64,000 bases of DNA from Rahnella inusitata (GCF_003263515.1 NZ_JYDE01000010.1:1-64000); one strand, 5' to 3'; shown: positions 37,000-46,014, numbered from the stretch's first letter. Numbers and translations are program-made. Notes: generated from the sequence alone by a model not told the origin.

Positions 37000-38148
37000 T
37001 TAATGCATGGATTCGTAGATTTTTACGGCTTCAGCGACGACTTCGCCTTCTTCCGGCAGACCTGAAATCTGCGCGAGGGCGGCTTTCGGGCCGACTTTCT
37101 CCAGCAGCTCTGCCAGCTCTTTAGCCTGTGGATCCTGCTCACTGCGATAACGCATCGCGGCAGCAATACCGATAACCAGATTATTGTGCGGCAGGCGATA
37201 TTCCTGCGTACCCAACAACGGTTTGATCAGACGGTCGCCAGCGCTCAGTTTGCGCAGCGGCTGACGGCCAACGCGTTCCACGTCGTCATGCAGATACGGG
37301 TTTTCAAAGCGGGACAGAATTTTTTCGATGTATGCGCCGTGTTTTTGCGAATCGAAACCGTAACGACGGATCAGCACTTCGCCACTTTCGACCATCGCGC
37401 CGCGAACGATCAGACGCACTTTCTCGTCGAGAATAGCATCTCGGATCGTCGCGTGACCGGCCTGCTGGCCAAGGTACGCGGTGATAGCATGACCGGTGTT
37501 CAGGGTGAAGAGTTTACGCTCGACGAACGCCATCAGGTTGTCGGTCAGTTCCATCCCGGCGATTTCCGGCAAGGTACCTTTGAACTGAGTTTGATCGACA
37601 ATCCACTCGCTGAAGGTTTCCACCGTCACTTCCAGCGGATCGGTGGTACCGGCTGCGGCTGGCGGAACAATGCGGTCTACGGCGGAATCGACAAAACCGA
37701 TATGCGCTTCAACCCACACTTTCTCTTCTTCCGGCAGCGCGTTGAATACGTGCTGTTTGAACTGGCTGGTGCCGCGCACCATATTTTCACAGGCGATGAT
37801 ATTCAGCGGATTTTCGTTGCCCTGCTGGTGACGCAGAACCAGACCTTTCGCGACGTTTGGCGCAATTTTTTCCAGTACGGTCGGGCCCACGGCGGTGGTG
37901 ACTAAATCGACTTCGGCGATCAGGTTAATCGCGTCCTGACCTGCGCTGTTCACTGCGCTGACGTTGCTGACCGGCTCAACGGTCGCCTGTTCACCCACAA
38001 CATGCACGTCATAGCCTTTACGGCTGTTCAGCGCGTCCAGTAATACAGGGCTGACATCCGCAAAGGTCAGTTCAATCCCTGCATCAGCCAGTAATTTACC
38101 GATAAAACCGCGGCCAATGTTACCTGCGCCAAAATGTAATGCTTTCAT
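37000..38148 (-). CDS. mtlD: Mannitol-1-phosphate 5-dehydrogenase
   Basis: A 382-residue NAD-dependent enzyme, the length of E. coli MtlD, converting mannitol 1-phosphate to fructose 6-phosphate. The Rossmann start is [20 protein letters not shown], and family marks include VDRIVPP and [22 protein letters not shown], which holds the catalytic-type lysine. It is the second gene of the mannitol operon, separated from mtlA by about 120 bp with two hairpins. Confidence 0.96.
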   Translation of the reverse strand: MKALHFGAGNIGRGFIGKLLADAGIELTFADVSPVLLDALNSRKGYDVHVVGEQATVEPVSNVSAVNSAGQDAINLIAEVDLVTTAVGPTVLEKIAPNVAKGLVLRHQQGNENPLNIIACENMVRGTSQFKQHVFNALPEEEKVWVEAHIGFVDSAVDRIVPPAAAGTTDPLEVTVETFSEWIVDQTQFKGTLPEIAGMELTDNLMAFVERKLFTLNTGHAITAYLGQQAGHATIRDAILDEKVRLIVRGAMVESGEVLIRRYGFDSQKHGAYIEKILSRFENPYLHDDVERVGRQPLRKLSAGDRLIKPLLGTQEYRLPHNNLVIGIAAAMRYRSEQDPQAKELAELLEKVGPKAALAQISGLPEEGEVVAEAVKIYESMH

Positions 38149-38190
38149 AATATTTCCTTCAAATCGGGGGCCATCATTAGGTAAAGCTGG

Positions 38191-38237
38191 GGAGCCGCCC
38201 GGCTCCGAATCAACAAGCGGGTCTCGTAAGACCCGCT
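38191..38237. repeat. Two tandem stem-loops between mtlA and mtlD
   Basis: GGAGCC (38191-38196) with GGCTCC (38201-38206), and AGCGGGTCT (38216-38224) with AGACCCGCT (38229-38237), each around a 4-nt loop. They sit in the mtlA-mtlD intercistronic region and may set the relative expression or stability of the two parts of the mRNA. Confidence 0.65.
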
Positions 38238-38269
38238 GAGTGACGCTCTATTTTTTTGATGCTTAAGTC

Positions 38270-40192
38270 TTAACCGCGAAGAATACTCAGGACTTCTTCG
38301 ACGCTGGTGGTGTTGGCCAGTCGGTCAATCACACCATCTTCATCAAGCGCCGTGGTCAGTTTAGTGATCACGTTGATGTGCTCATTATTACGTGCGGCGA
38401 TACCGATAACCAGACGCGCTGAGTCATCTTCGTCGTCACCCCAGCGGATACCCGCCGGATACTGGCAGAACACAATACCGGTTTTCAGTACGCGGTCTTT
38501 CGCTTCGATAGTGCCGTGTGGCACCGCGATGGATTCACCCAGATACGTGGAGGTCAGCTGCTCACGGGCCAGCATCGCTTCGACATATTCTGCCTGAACA
38601 TAACCGCCTTTCACCAGTTGCTCACCGGCAAAGCGGATCGCGTCTTCTTTACTGGTCGCCTGCAGGCCGAGGAAGATGTTGCTTTCGCTCATACGGAACA
38701 GGTTTTCGTTATCAGTATCCGCCACGATGCTGTCGCCGAGCGTGGTGGTCACTTTCTCTTTGTACTGGCTGGCTTTGTTCACTTCAACCAGACGTGAAGT
38801 CAGGTCAGTGTACAGGCCGCTGTCGAGGAAGTTGGTCAGCGAGATGTGCTGCGCATGTGGCACCTGACGCATGGCGCGTTCAGTCAGGTCACGGTGGGTA
38901 ATCACCAAATCCACGTCGTCAGGCAAGTTGTTGATTGCGCTGTTGGTGACGCTGATATTGGTCAGCCCCGCATCCTGCACTTTCTTACGCAGAACACCGG
39001 CACCCATTGCGCTGGAACCCATACCGGCGTCACAGGCTACGATAATTTTACGTACGGTGGACAGATCGCCCGCCACGCCCGTTGCAGAAGGTTTGCCGCC
39101 TTTAGATTCGGCTTTCATGTCCTGCATGCGACGCGTTGCTTCGTCCAGATCGTCGCCTTCTTTCGCTTTAGTGGTTTTCAGCAACAGCGCAGAGACCACG
39201 AAGGATACCGCAAATGCTGCCACGATAGCCGCGATGTTAGCGAAGTAAGCACCTTTTGGCGTCATCGCCAGCACTGCCAGGATGGAGCCTGGTGAAGCCG
39301 GAGACACCAGACCACCGTTCAGCAGAGTCAGGGTGAACACGCCTGTCATACCACCGAGGATAACGGCCAGCAGCAGACGTGGGTTCATCAGAACGTATGG
39401 GAAATAAATTTCGTGGATACCACCCAGGAAGTGGATGATTGCCGCGCCGCCGGCAGATTGTTTGGCACTGCCACGACCGAAGAACATGTACGCCATCAGG
39501 ACGCCCATACCCGGACCTGGGTTCGCTTCGATCAGGAAGAAGATAGACTTACCGGTTTCAGTCGCCTGCTGGATGCCCAGTGGAGAGAAGATACCGTGGT
39601 TAATGGCGTTGTTCAGGAACAGGATTTTCGCCGGTTCAACAAAGATTGAGGCCAGCGGCAACAGGTTATGAATAACCATGATGTGCACGCCTGCAGCCAG
39701 CACTTTAGACAGCGCTTCTACCAGCGGACCGATTGCCAGGAAGGCGAGGATCGCCAGCAGCATACCGATAATACCGGCTGAGAAGTTGTTAACCAGCATC
39801 TCAAAGCCGCTTTTGATTTTACCGTCAACCCAACGGTCAAAGCGCTTGATACACCAGCCACCCAGCGGGCCACCAATCATCGCACCGAGGAACATCGGCA
39901 TGTCCGCACCGACGATCACACCCATTACGGTGATGGCACCGACCACACCACCGCGATCACCACCGACCAGACGACCACCGGTGAAACCGATGAGCAGTGG
40001 CAGGAGATAAGTGATCATCGGGCCAACGAGTTTCGCTAATGTTTCATTAGGAACCCAGCCGGTTGGAATGAACAGAGCAGTAATGATACCCCAGGCGATA
40101 AACGCGCCGATGTTGGGCATTACCATGTTACTCAGGAAGCGACCAAAGTTTTGAACTTTGATCTTAACGTCTGGTGAAAACATAAAACGCAC
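38270..40192 (-). CDS. mtlA: Mannitol PTS permease, EIICBA
   Basis: A 640-residue membrane protein that imports and phosphorylates mannitol. The N-terminal EIIC membrane domain (about 1-345) starts with FGRFLSNMVMPNIGAFIAWGIITALF. The EIIB domain carries the phospho-cysteine C387 (VACDAGMGSS), and the EIIA domain carries the phospho-histidine H559 (IAVPHGTIEA). The size fits E. coli MtlA (637 aa). First gene of mtlA-mtlD-mtlR, with a long upstream region holding several CRP sites. Confidence 0.96.
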   Translation of the reverse strand: MRFMFSPDVKIKVQNFGRFLSNMVMPNIGAFIAWGIITALFIPTGWVPNETLAKLVGPMITYLLPLLIGFTGGRLVGGDRGGVVGAITVMGVIVGADMPMFLGAMIGGPLGGWCIKRFDRWVDGKIKSGFEMLVNNFSAGIIGMLLAILAFLAIGPLVEALSKVLAAGVHIMVIHNLLPLASIFVEPAKILFLNNAINHGIFSPLGIQQATETGKSIFFLIEANPGPGMGVLMAYMFFGRGSAKQSAGGAAIIHFLGGIHEIYFPYVLMNPRLLLAVILGGMTGVFTLTLLNGGLVSPASPGSILAVLAMTPKGAYFANIAAIVAAFAVSFVVSALLLKTTKAKEGDDLDEATRRMQDMKAESKGGKPSATGVAGDLSTVRKIIVACDAGMGSSAMGAGVLRKKVQDAGLTNISVTNSAINNLPDDVDLVITHRDLTERAMRQVPHAQHISLTNFLDSGLYTDLTSRLVEVNKASQYKEKVTTTLGDSIVADTDNENLFRMSESNIFLGLQATSKEDAIRFAGEQLVKGGYVQAEYVEAMLAREQLTSTYLGESIAVPHGTIEAKDRVLKTGIVFCQYPAGIRWGDDEDDSARLVIGIAARNNEHINVITKLTTALDEDGVIDRLANTTSVEEVLSILRG

Positions 40193-40398
40193 CCCTATTG
40201 ATACGCGCTGACAATAGAGCGCGTGATATCAGTTAATTATCGGTGACGGTTAATTCGGTTTTATATGCCACTGCTTTAAAAATCCGTCCGTCGAATTGCT
40301 GTCTGCGAGGCGGACTCTACCACGTGATTATAGGCACCGCGTACCCACCCGGCATCCCGTGATGCGGATCACACCTATGAGCCCACTACCCCCTGCAT

Positions 40399-40420
40399 TA
40401 GAGTGATCGCGATCACAAAA
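40399..40420. promoter_or_regulatory. CRP binding site upstream of mtlA
   Basis: AGTGATCGCGATCACAAA: an AGTGA-N6-TCACA site with one mismatch to the core, the second nearest to mtlA of the four sites. Confidence 0.78.
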
Positions 40421-40515
40421 ACACCCTGTAACCCGGCTACAGTGGCGAAAATGCAGCCATCACGGCGCTAAAAACGTGACTTAAGTCACCTTTTGTTAAC
40501 GAGTCTTTATCATAA

Positions 40516-40537
40516 AAATGTGATATTTATCACAAAG
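40516..40537. promoter_or_regulatory. CRP binding site (perfect core) upstream of mtlA
   Basis: TGTGA, 6 bp (TATTTA), TCACA, flanked by AAA and AAG. It is the farthest upstream of the four sites and the only one with both half-sites perfect. Confidence 0.8.
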
Positions 40538-40651
40538 TATTTTTCGCCGGACTTGTGTATTTAGCTTAAAAAGCATTCAGACGTGTCAGATCTGCACAGG
40601 AATGAGTTTACGGGGGAGATGTTGAAAGAAAATTACAGGGGACAGGAAACA

Positions 40652-40682
40652 CAAACGGCGAGCAGTCAGACAGCCCGCCGTT
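40652..40682. terminator. Stem-loop downstream of the DsbA-like gene
   Basis: AAACGGCG (40652-40659) pairs with CGCCGTTT (40675-40682) around a 15-nt loop. On the minus strand it lies after the dsbA-like stop at 40719 and is followed by GTGTTTCC. On the plus strand it is followed by ATTTAGAACACT repeated twice in tandem (40684-40707). Confidence 0.6.
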
Positions 40683-40718
40683 TTATTTAGAACACTATTT
40701 AGAACACTCTTTGAAGAA

Positions 40719-41513
40719 TTACTTCCCGCCTTGCGCCTTAACGATGGCGGCCTGCAAATCGTCGGCGGACACTGCGCCCGGCAGTACGGTGGTATTTTCA
40801 GCGGTAGCGCCGCTGGTTGGCATCACGACAAAGCCCGGAGTGCCGCTAAAACCGAGGGTACGTGCCAGTTCGTCGTTGGCGGCGATGGCTTCGTGCGTGG
40901 CTTTACGCTGCGCTTCGGTCGGCTGCGTAGCTTTGGCGGCTTTCACGGCACCGGCGATATCCGCTTCGGTCAGTTTTCCTTCGTCATGCCCGGTGCGGTA
41001 GATGCTGTTGTGATAATCGAAATACGCCTGTGCGCCCTTCTCTTTCCACACCGCCATACCGGTTTCAGCGGCGGTAATTGATGGTTTCCAGCGATCGCCG
41101 AAGATTGGCCACTCTTTGAAGACGAAACGCACATTTGGATTAGCTTTCACCGTTTTCTCGACCACGGGCGCCATGCGGCTGCAGTACAGGCACTGATAAT
41201 CGAAGAATTCGACAAACGCGACTTTGGCGTCTTTCGGGCCATAGCTTGGGGTAGCCGGATCGCTGGTGAGTTTGTCAGCGTTGGCCAGCACCGCACTCAG
41301 GGTTTGTTGCTGTTGCTGATCGGCCTGCTGCGCCTGCAATTTCTGGCTGACCTGCACAAGAATTTCCGGGTGCTGAAGCAGGTAATCTGCTGCGATTTTA
41401 CCAATAGCCGCCTGCTGGGCCGGCGTGAAATCAGCAGTGGCACTGTCGGCAGCCATCACTAAGGTGGGCGCCATCACCAGCGAAGCCAGCAAAGTCATCG
41501 TCAGACGTTTCAT
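40719..41513 (-). CDS. DsbA/ScsC-like periplasmic thiol oxidoreductase
   Basis: A 264-residue exported thioredoxin-fold protein. The signal peptide is residues 1-21. A helical, glutamine-rich N-terminal region (about 29-80; LLQHPEILVQVSQKLQAQQADQQQQQ) resembles the oligomerisation stalk of ScsC/Com1-type proteins. The DsbA-like domain has active site CLYC at 108-111 and the cis-proline loop FSGTPGFVV. Probably a disulfide isomerase or oxidase, but no redox partner (DsbB, DsbD or ScsB) is adjacent. ATG at 41513 was chosen over a TTG one codon upstream; AAGGAT precedes it. Confidence 0.85.
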   Translation of the reverse strand: MKRLTMTLLASLVMAPTLVMAADSATADFTPAQQAAIGKIAADYLLQHPEILVQVSQKLQAQQADQQQQQTLSAVLANADKLTSDPATPSYGPKDAKVAFVEFFDYQCLYCSRMAPVVEKTVKANPNVRFVFKEWPIFGDRWKPSITAAETGMAVWKEKGAQAYFDYHNSIYRTGHDEGKLTEADIAGAVKAAKATQPTEAQRKATHEAIAANDELARTLGFSGTPGFVVMPTSGATAENTTVLPGAVSADDLQAAIVKAQGGK

Positions 41514-41607
41514 CAAAAATCCTTAATTAACAGAAAACAGAAACAGATAAAGTTGCTGAAAAAGTAGAGTAGTTTTGTGTCTTTTGCAGGCAAAAAATTG
41601 TGATTTT

Positions 41608-42321
41608 CTATAAATCAGATTTTTGATAGCCATTGTCCGTGGCCATTTTCAACCGGATATCCGCCAGCTGGCTATGCTCCAGCACCCGCATGACGTTAGG
41701 CCCGTCGGTCATGGCATAGAAATCCTCCGCTTGTTGCGGGCTCAGGCCACCGCGGATTTTTCGCTCAACCAGGCGCCTGTGAAGTATGTCCGGGTCCGCC
41801 TCAATAAAAATGCTCACATCACATAGGGCAGAGAGCGACGCCCAGCCCGGTTCATTGAGCAGCAACCAGTTACCCTCAACGATCAGCACCGGCGCGGTGA
41901 CGCTGATGGCCTCTTCGACGGGCTCATGCAACGTACGGCTGTACTCCGGCCAGCGGCTGCCGGGCTTGCGTAATGCTAGTAACGCATCGCGTAATTTGGC
42001 CAGATCAAACGTTTCCGGCGTGCCTTTACGCTGGCGCAAACCGTGGGCATCCAGCCAGTCGTTGCGGTGATGAAAACCGTCCATGGGTAAGGTTTGAAGC
42101 GGGACTAATTCTGGCATTTCGCAGGAGAGCTTTTGCCAGAAGGCGGACAACGTGGATTTTCCTGTGCCCGGAGGTGCCACCAGAAAGACAATCAGAGGCC
42201 GGTTTTGCTGGCGTTGAAGGGCAGAGAAATGCTGTAAAAGAGGCAGATGGAGTTGGTCGATATCTTTATGAGGGAAGCAAGCCTGCGTAGTAAGTCCGTT
42301 AATCGTCAGCGTTACGTTCAT
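41608..42321 (-). CDS. yggC: P-loop kinase-like protein YggC
   Basis: A 237-residue nucleotide-binding protein, the length of E. coli YggC, related to phosphoribulokinase/uridine kinase and pantothenate kinase. Walker A is APPGTGKST (about residues 49-57). Other marks are LPMDGFHHRNDWLD, PEYSRTLHEPVEEAI, VLIVEGNWLLLNEPGW, and RRLVERKIRGGLSPQQAEDFYAMTDGPNV. It probably phosphorylates a sugar or nucleoside; substrate unknown. It overlaps yggD by 23 bp and is the last gene of the cmt operon. Confidence 0.88.
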   Translation of the reverse strand: MNVTLTINGLTTQACFPHKDIDQLHLPLLQHFSALQRQQNRPLIVFLVAPPGTGKSTLSAFWQKLSCEMPELVPLQTLPMDGFHHRNDWLDAHGLRQRKGTPETFDLAKLRDALLALRKPGSRWPEYSRTLHEPVEEAISVTAPVLIVEGNWLLLNEPGWASLSALCDVSIFIEADPDILHRRLVERKIRGGLSPQQAEDFYAMTDGPNVMRVLEHSQLADIRLKMATDNGYQKSDL

Positions 42322-42826
42322 GGGTGAGTTCCTTGAGTAAATCCGTCACCGCCAGCGACAGCGCCGTCCTCACCAAATTGCCATAACGTGCATTATTGAA
42401 TATCTCAAAACCGGCAAATTTCATTTTCTCAATGGACTGAAACATCAACAAATTACCCGTCACACAACGTAGATTCTGGATGAATTCATAAACGGTCTCT
42501 TCATGAAATTCCACAATCTCTGAACTCGTTTTCAGGTGCTCGTCCAGCTGAGAAAAAAGCAAAATATCTGCATAAACCGATTTTTTGATTTTCCCCAAGG
42601 CATAAATGAGCCTCAGGGAAACATCATTATTGTCCAGCGGGCCAGATTTAGCGAGTAAAGGTTTCACAGCAAATTCACGGATATCCTCGTCATTATTAAT
42701 AAAAAGCTGAGGGAGGAACTGTTTAATACCGCTGAGTAAAATGACATTGGCGGCATCCAGAAAATCATTGAGATTCGTCTGGCTGGAGAGCGTCTCCAGC
42801 ACCTGATCTTCAGTGAGTACAGTCAT
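42299..42826 (-). CDS. yggD: MtlR-family regulator YggD
   Basis: A 175-residue paralogue of MtlR (shared pattern: FAVKPLLAKSGPLDNNDVSLRLIYALGKI) that presumably represses the cmt genes. It matches E. coli YggD (about 169 aa) from its start, MTVLTEDQVLETL. ATG at 42826 was chosen; the frame begins at a TTG at 42841, and GGGAAGG lies directly before the ATG. It overlaps yggC. Confidence 0.87.
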   Translation of the reverse strand: MTVLTEDQVLETLSSQTNLNDFLDAANVILLSGIKQFLPQLFINNDEDIREFAVKPLLAKSGPLDNNDVSLRLIYALGKIKKSVYADILLFSQLDEHLKTSSEIVEFHEETVYEFIQNLRCVTGNLLMFQSIEKMKFAGFEIFNNARYGNLVRTALSLAVTDLLKELTHERNADD

Positions 42827-42867
42827 CCTTCCCTTAGCCAATTCAGTAATGAGATGAATCGATCATA

Positions 42868-44136
42868 TTACAGCCCGGTGGAAACACCAAAGTGGCTGAG
42901 TAAAGCCTGCTCCGCCTGCGCATTCCACACGCCGTGCGTTGGCGCCACCAGTTCGGCCAAACGTGCAAACAGCGGGTCACTTTTACCCCGTTCGGCAAAG
43001 TCATCGATGGCCGTCAACGGCATGGAAATTCCGTTATAGATAAGCTTTTTACCGCCGGGAATATCAGGCAGATTGAGCACGGTTTCCGGCACGGCATCCA
43101 GCCCGCCGATGTGAGTGATCATATAGGAAGGCTGAATACGCCCCGCTGCCGTCAGTGCCAGCGCCTCCTCCATATCACCGGTCGACCCGCCTGAGGTGCC
43201 AACAATGTGCGTCGAGGAGTAGTGAACATGATAGAAATTAAAGGGAACGCTGAAATTTTTATCGGTCGGCCCGGCAAAGAAGTTCAGACAACCGTCTTCT
43301 GCCAGCAGGGCATCGCCCAGCTCGATCACTTGTGCGACGGCAGCGTAAACAAACACGTCATCGAATCCGTGGCCGCCGGTCAGTTCCCGCAGATGAGAAG
43401 CGGGATCTGACAACGTTTTGCTGTTGATGTAGACCAGCTCAACGCCTTTTTCCGCCGCCATGGCCACTGGCAATAACTGCTCGGCCCGCGCCAGACGCTG
43501 TTCATCAATATCGACCACCACCACGCGCGCAGGCTTCACATCGCCGTTAATCGCATAATCAATCGCACCAATGCCCATCGGTCCGGCACAGGCCAGCAGC
43601 GCCAGATTGCCCCCGGCTTTGATGCCCATCTGATGTTCATACACATACTGAGTGGTGTGATAACTGGCGTGGTACGCGCCAATAATGCAGCACATCGGTT
43701 CCGCCAGCGACGCCGCCGCGAAATAGCGGCCCTCGTAAGGCAACACGCAGCCCAGATCGATAGCCTGTTTCGGGATGATCATATAGGTGGCATTACCGCC
43801 GAAGGTTTCATAGCTATAACCGGCGGAATAACCGCTCGGCAGCCCCATCGCCGGTTGCAGCACGAAGCGTTTCCCCGCCTCAAAACGGCCATTGAGATTT
43901 TTCCCCACCTCAACGATCACCCCGGCGCATTCATGCCCGGTGACGGCAGGATGCTCATCGATATCTTCCGGTACCCGTTTGTGTTCACTGCCGAGCAGAG
44001 CGGCTTTGTAGGTCGAGAGACAAACGCTGTCTGACACCACATTCACCAGCAGTTCGTCATCGCCGATTTCCGGCAGTTCGAATTCCCGGATCCTGACGTC
44101 TTTCTTGCCATAAATGGCCGCAACTTTGGTTTTCAT
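42868..44136 (-). CDS. yggP: Zinc-binding alcohol dehydrogenase-like protein YggP
   Basis: A 422-residue medium-chain dehydrogenase/reductase of the YggP type. Zinc and substrate marks are VSDSVCLSTYKAALLGSEHKR and GHECAGVIVEVGKN. The dinucleotide-binding region contains LALLACAGPMGIGAIDYAI followed by VVVVDIDEQRLARAEQL. It overlaps cmtA by 4 bp (ATGA), so its substrate should be the phosphorylated product of the CmtAB transporter, probably a polyol phosphate. Confidence 0.88.
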   Translation of the reverse strand: MKTKVAAIYGKKDVRIREFELPEIGDDELLVNVVSDSVCLSTYKAALLGSEHKRVPEDIDEHPAVTGHECAGVIVEVGKNLNGRFEAGKRFVLQPAMGLPSGYSAGYSYETFGGNATYMIIPKQAIDLGCVLPYEGRYFAAASLAEPMCCIIGAYHASYHTTQYVYEHQMGIKAGGNLALLACAGPMGIGAIDYAINGDVKPARVVVVDIDEQRLARAEQLLPVAMAAEKGVELVYINSKTLSDPASHLRELTGGHGFDDVFVYAAVAQVIELGDALLAEDGCLNFFAGPTDKNFSVPFNFYHVHYSSTHIVGTSGGSTGDMEEALALTAAGRIQPSYMITHIGGLDAVPETVLNLPDIPGGKKLIYNGISMPLTAIDDFAERGKSDPLFARLAELVAPTHGVWNAQAEQALLSHFGVSTGL

Positions 44137-45536
44137 GCGAGGGCTCCTTGCTGAGGCTGTGAGGTGATATCGATAAGCAGCGCGTCGAGCGCCGGGTCGC
44201 CAAGATAGTTTTTAATCAGGATCAACGGTTTCTCCGTGACCCGCTGCGCGCGCCCTTCGAGGCTGGCATGGGTGACAATAATGTCGGCATCGGCAGGGAT
44301 GTTTTCGATGGAGTAGTGTTTCACCTCAATCGCGTAACCCGCCTTCTCCAGCTTCTTGCGAAACGTCGTCGCACCCATGGCGCTGGAACCCATTCCGGCA
44401 TCACACACAAAGGCGATCAGATTGATACGGGCAGCCAACGGTGATGTACCAGACTTGCCTTCGGCCTTACGTTTTTTGTTCGCCGTCTGGGAATCTGCGA
44501 AGTTATCTTCCGCCGGTGAAGTATCAAGTTTCAAAATCACGGTAGCGACGACAAAAGAGACCACGGTGCCCGCCAGCACACCGGCGCAGGTGCCGATAAA
44601 ACCACCGCGCGGCGTCAGGGCCAGATAGGCAAAGATTGAGCCAGGGCTTGGGCCAGCCACCAGCCCGGCGCCAAAGAGTTCGAAGACATAGATGCCGGTC
44701 ATACCGCCTGCAATCATCGCGATGATCATCAACGGTTTCATCAGGACGTAAGGAAAATAGAGCTCGTGGATACCGCCAAGAAAATGAATGATCATCGCGC
44801 CGGGCGCAGATTTTTTGCTCAGCCCTTTCCCAAACAGCGAGAAGGCCAGCAGCATACCGAGGCCGGGGCCAGGGTTGGAGGCCACCATGAAATAGATAGA
44901 TTTTCCGGCCTGCGCGGTGTCCTGCATACCCAGCGGGTAGTAGACCCCCTGATCGATGGCATTATTCAGAAACAGCACTTTCGCGGGTTCATTAATGACT
45001 GACAGTAACGGCAAATAGCCGGTCGCGACCAGTGCTTCAATGCCCTCTTTCACTACGTTATTGGCCGCCATCACCGCCGGGCCAATCACCTCATAGGCCA
45101 GCAGGCATAACAGCATGCCGAGAATACCCAGCGAAAAGTTATTGATGACCATTTCAAAACCAGCAGGGATGCGTTTCTCCAGCGCTTCATCTACTTTTTT
45201 GATCACATAACCGCCGAGCGGCCCCATCACCATTGCACCGATAAACATGGGAATATCGGCGCCAACAATCACACCCATCGTGCCAATGCCCCCCATGACC
45301 GCCCCGCGTTTACCACCGATCAGGTGTCCGCCGGTGGAACCAATCATTAACGGCAACAGATAGGTGATCATCGGGCCAACCAGTTGGCCGAAGTGAAGAT
45401 TAGGCGTCCAGCCCGTCGGAATAAATAACGCCGTAATAAAACCCCAGGCAATAAAAGCCCCAATATTCGGAATGACCATTGCCGTCAGAAAGCCGCCAAA
45501 AGCCTGCACTCTGGCGCGCATTGATTTGTTAGCCAT
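44133..45536 (-). CDS. cmtA: Mannitol-type PTS permease, EIICB (CmtA)
   Basis: A 467-residue PTS membrane protein, homologous to the EIIC and EIIB parts of MtlA but with no EIIA domain. It begins VQAFGGFLTAMVIPNIGAFIAWGFITALF; the EIIB phospho-cysteine is C378 (FVCDAGMGSSAMG). The EIIA partner is encoded by cmtB upstream. E. coli calls this the cryptic mannitol PTS. Ribosome-binding site AGGAA; overlap with yggP downstream. Confidence 0.92.
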   Translation of the reverse strand: MANKSMRARVQAFGGFLTAMVIPNIGAFIAWGFITALFIPTGWTPNLHFGQLVGPMITYLLPLMIGSTGGHLIGGKRGAVMGGIGTMGVIVGADIPMFIGAMVMGPLGGYVIKKVDEALEKRIPAGFEMVINNFSLGILGMLLCLLAYEVIGPAVMAANNVVKEGIEALVATGYLPLLSVINEPAKVLFLNNAIDQGVYYPLGMQDTAQAGKSIYFMVASNPGPGLGMLLAFSLFGKGLSKKSAPGAMIIHFLGGIHELYFPYVLMKPLMIIAMIAGGMTGIYVFELFGAGLVAGPSPGSIFAYLALTPRGGFIGTCAGVLAGTVVSFVVATVILKLDTSPAEDNFADSQTANKKRKAEGKSGTSPLAARINLIAFVCDAGMGSSAMGATTFRKKLEKAGYAIEVKHYSIENIPADADIIVTHASLEGRAQRVTEKPLILIKNYLGDPALDALLIDITSQPQQGALA

Positions 45537-45567
45537 ATTTAATTCCTGTTTAAGAGGGAGGGTGAAA

Positions 45568-46014
45568 TTAATAACGCCGGATGATGTTGATTAATGCCTC
45601 AATATTTTCTGCATGAAGTAATTCATTAACCACATCATCTTCACACAACATTTCACTGAGTGCCTGAATGGCGGCAATATGAGAATCCGCATCGGCGGCA
45701 GCCAGGCCGATCAGCAGATTTACCGGCGGGCTATCGGCATCAAAGCTCACGCCTTCGCGCAGCAGCGTCAGGCTGAGCGCCGTCTTCAGCGCCCCGCACT
45801 CTGGCCGTGCGTGGGGCATGGCGATATGCGGAGCCAGTAAATAATAGGGGCCGATGTCCAGCGTGGTTTGTTTGATGGAGGCAATATAATTTTCCGTTAC
45901 CCAATTATTCTCCAACAGATTTTCCATCGATAAATCTATCGCGTGCTGCCAACTCTTTGCGCCGGAATAAATACTGATCGCATCCTGATGAAAGAAACTT
46001 ATTAACTCTGACAT
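45568..46014 (-). CDS. cmtB: Mannitol-type PTS EIIA component CmtB
   Basis: A 148-residue cytoplasmic EIIA protein (E. coli CmtB 147 aa). The phospho-histidine is H68 in LAPHIAMPHARPECGALKTALSLTLL, and LIGLAAADADSHIAAIQALSEMLCEDD is conserved. ATG at 46014 with AAGGGGTG upstream matches the E. coli start; the open frame extends 15 codons further. It is the first gene of cmtB-cmtA-yggP-yggD-yggC. Confidence 0.92.
   Translation of the reverse strand: MSELISFFHQDAISIYSGAKSWQHAIDLSMENLLENNWVTENYIASIKQTTLDIGPYYLLAPHIAMPHARPECGALKTALSLTLLREGVSFDADSPPVNLLIGLAAADADSHIAAIQALSEMLCEDDVVNELLHAENIEALINIIRRY

Larger units (their letters stand above)
40193..40620 (-). promoter_or_regulatory. mtlA promoter region with several CRP sites
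   Basis: Long untranslated control region of the mannitol operon. Four palindromic sites fit the TGTGA-N6-TCACA core in whole or part: 40355-40376 (CGTGA/TCACA), 40399-40420 (AGTGA/TCACA), 40472-40493 (CGTGA/TCACC) and 40516-40537 (TGTGA/TCACA, perfect). The E. coli mtl promoter is known for five CRP sites. No coding potential was seen here, and the exact -10/-35 was not placed. Confidence 0.75.
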
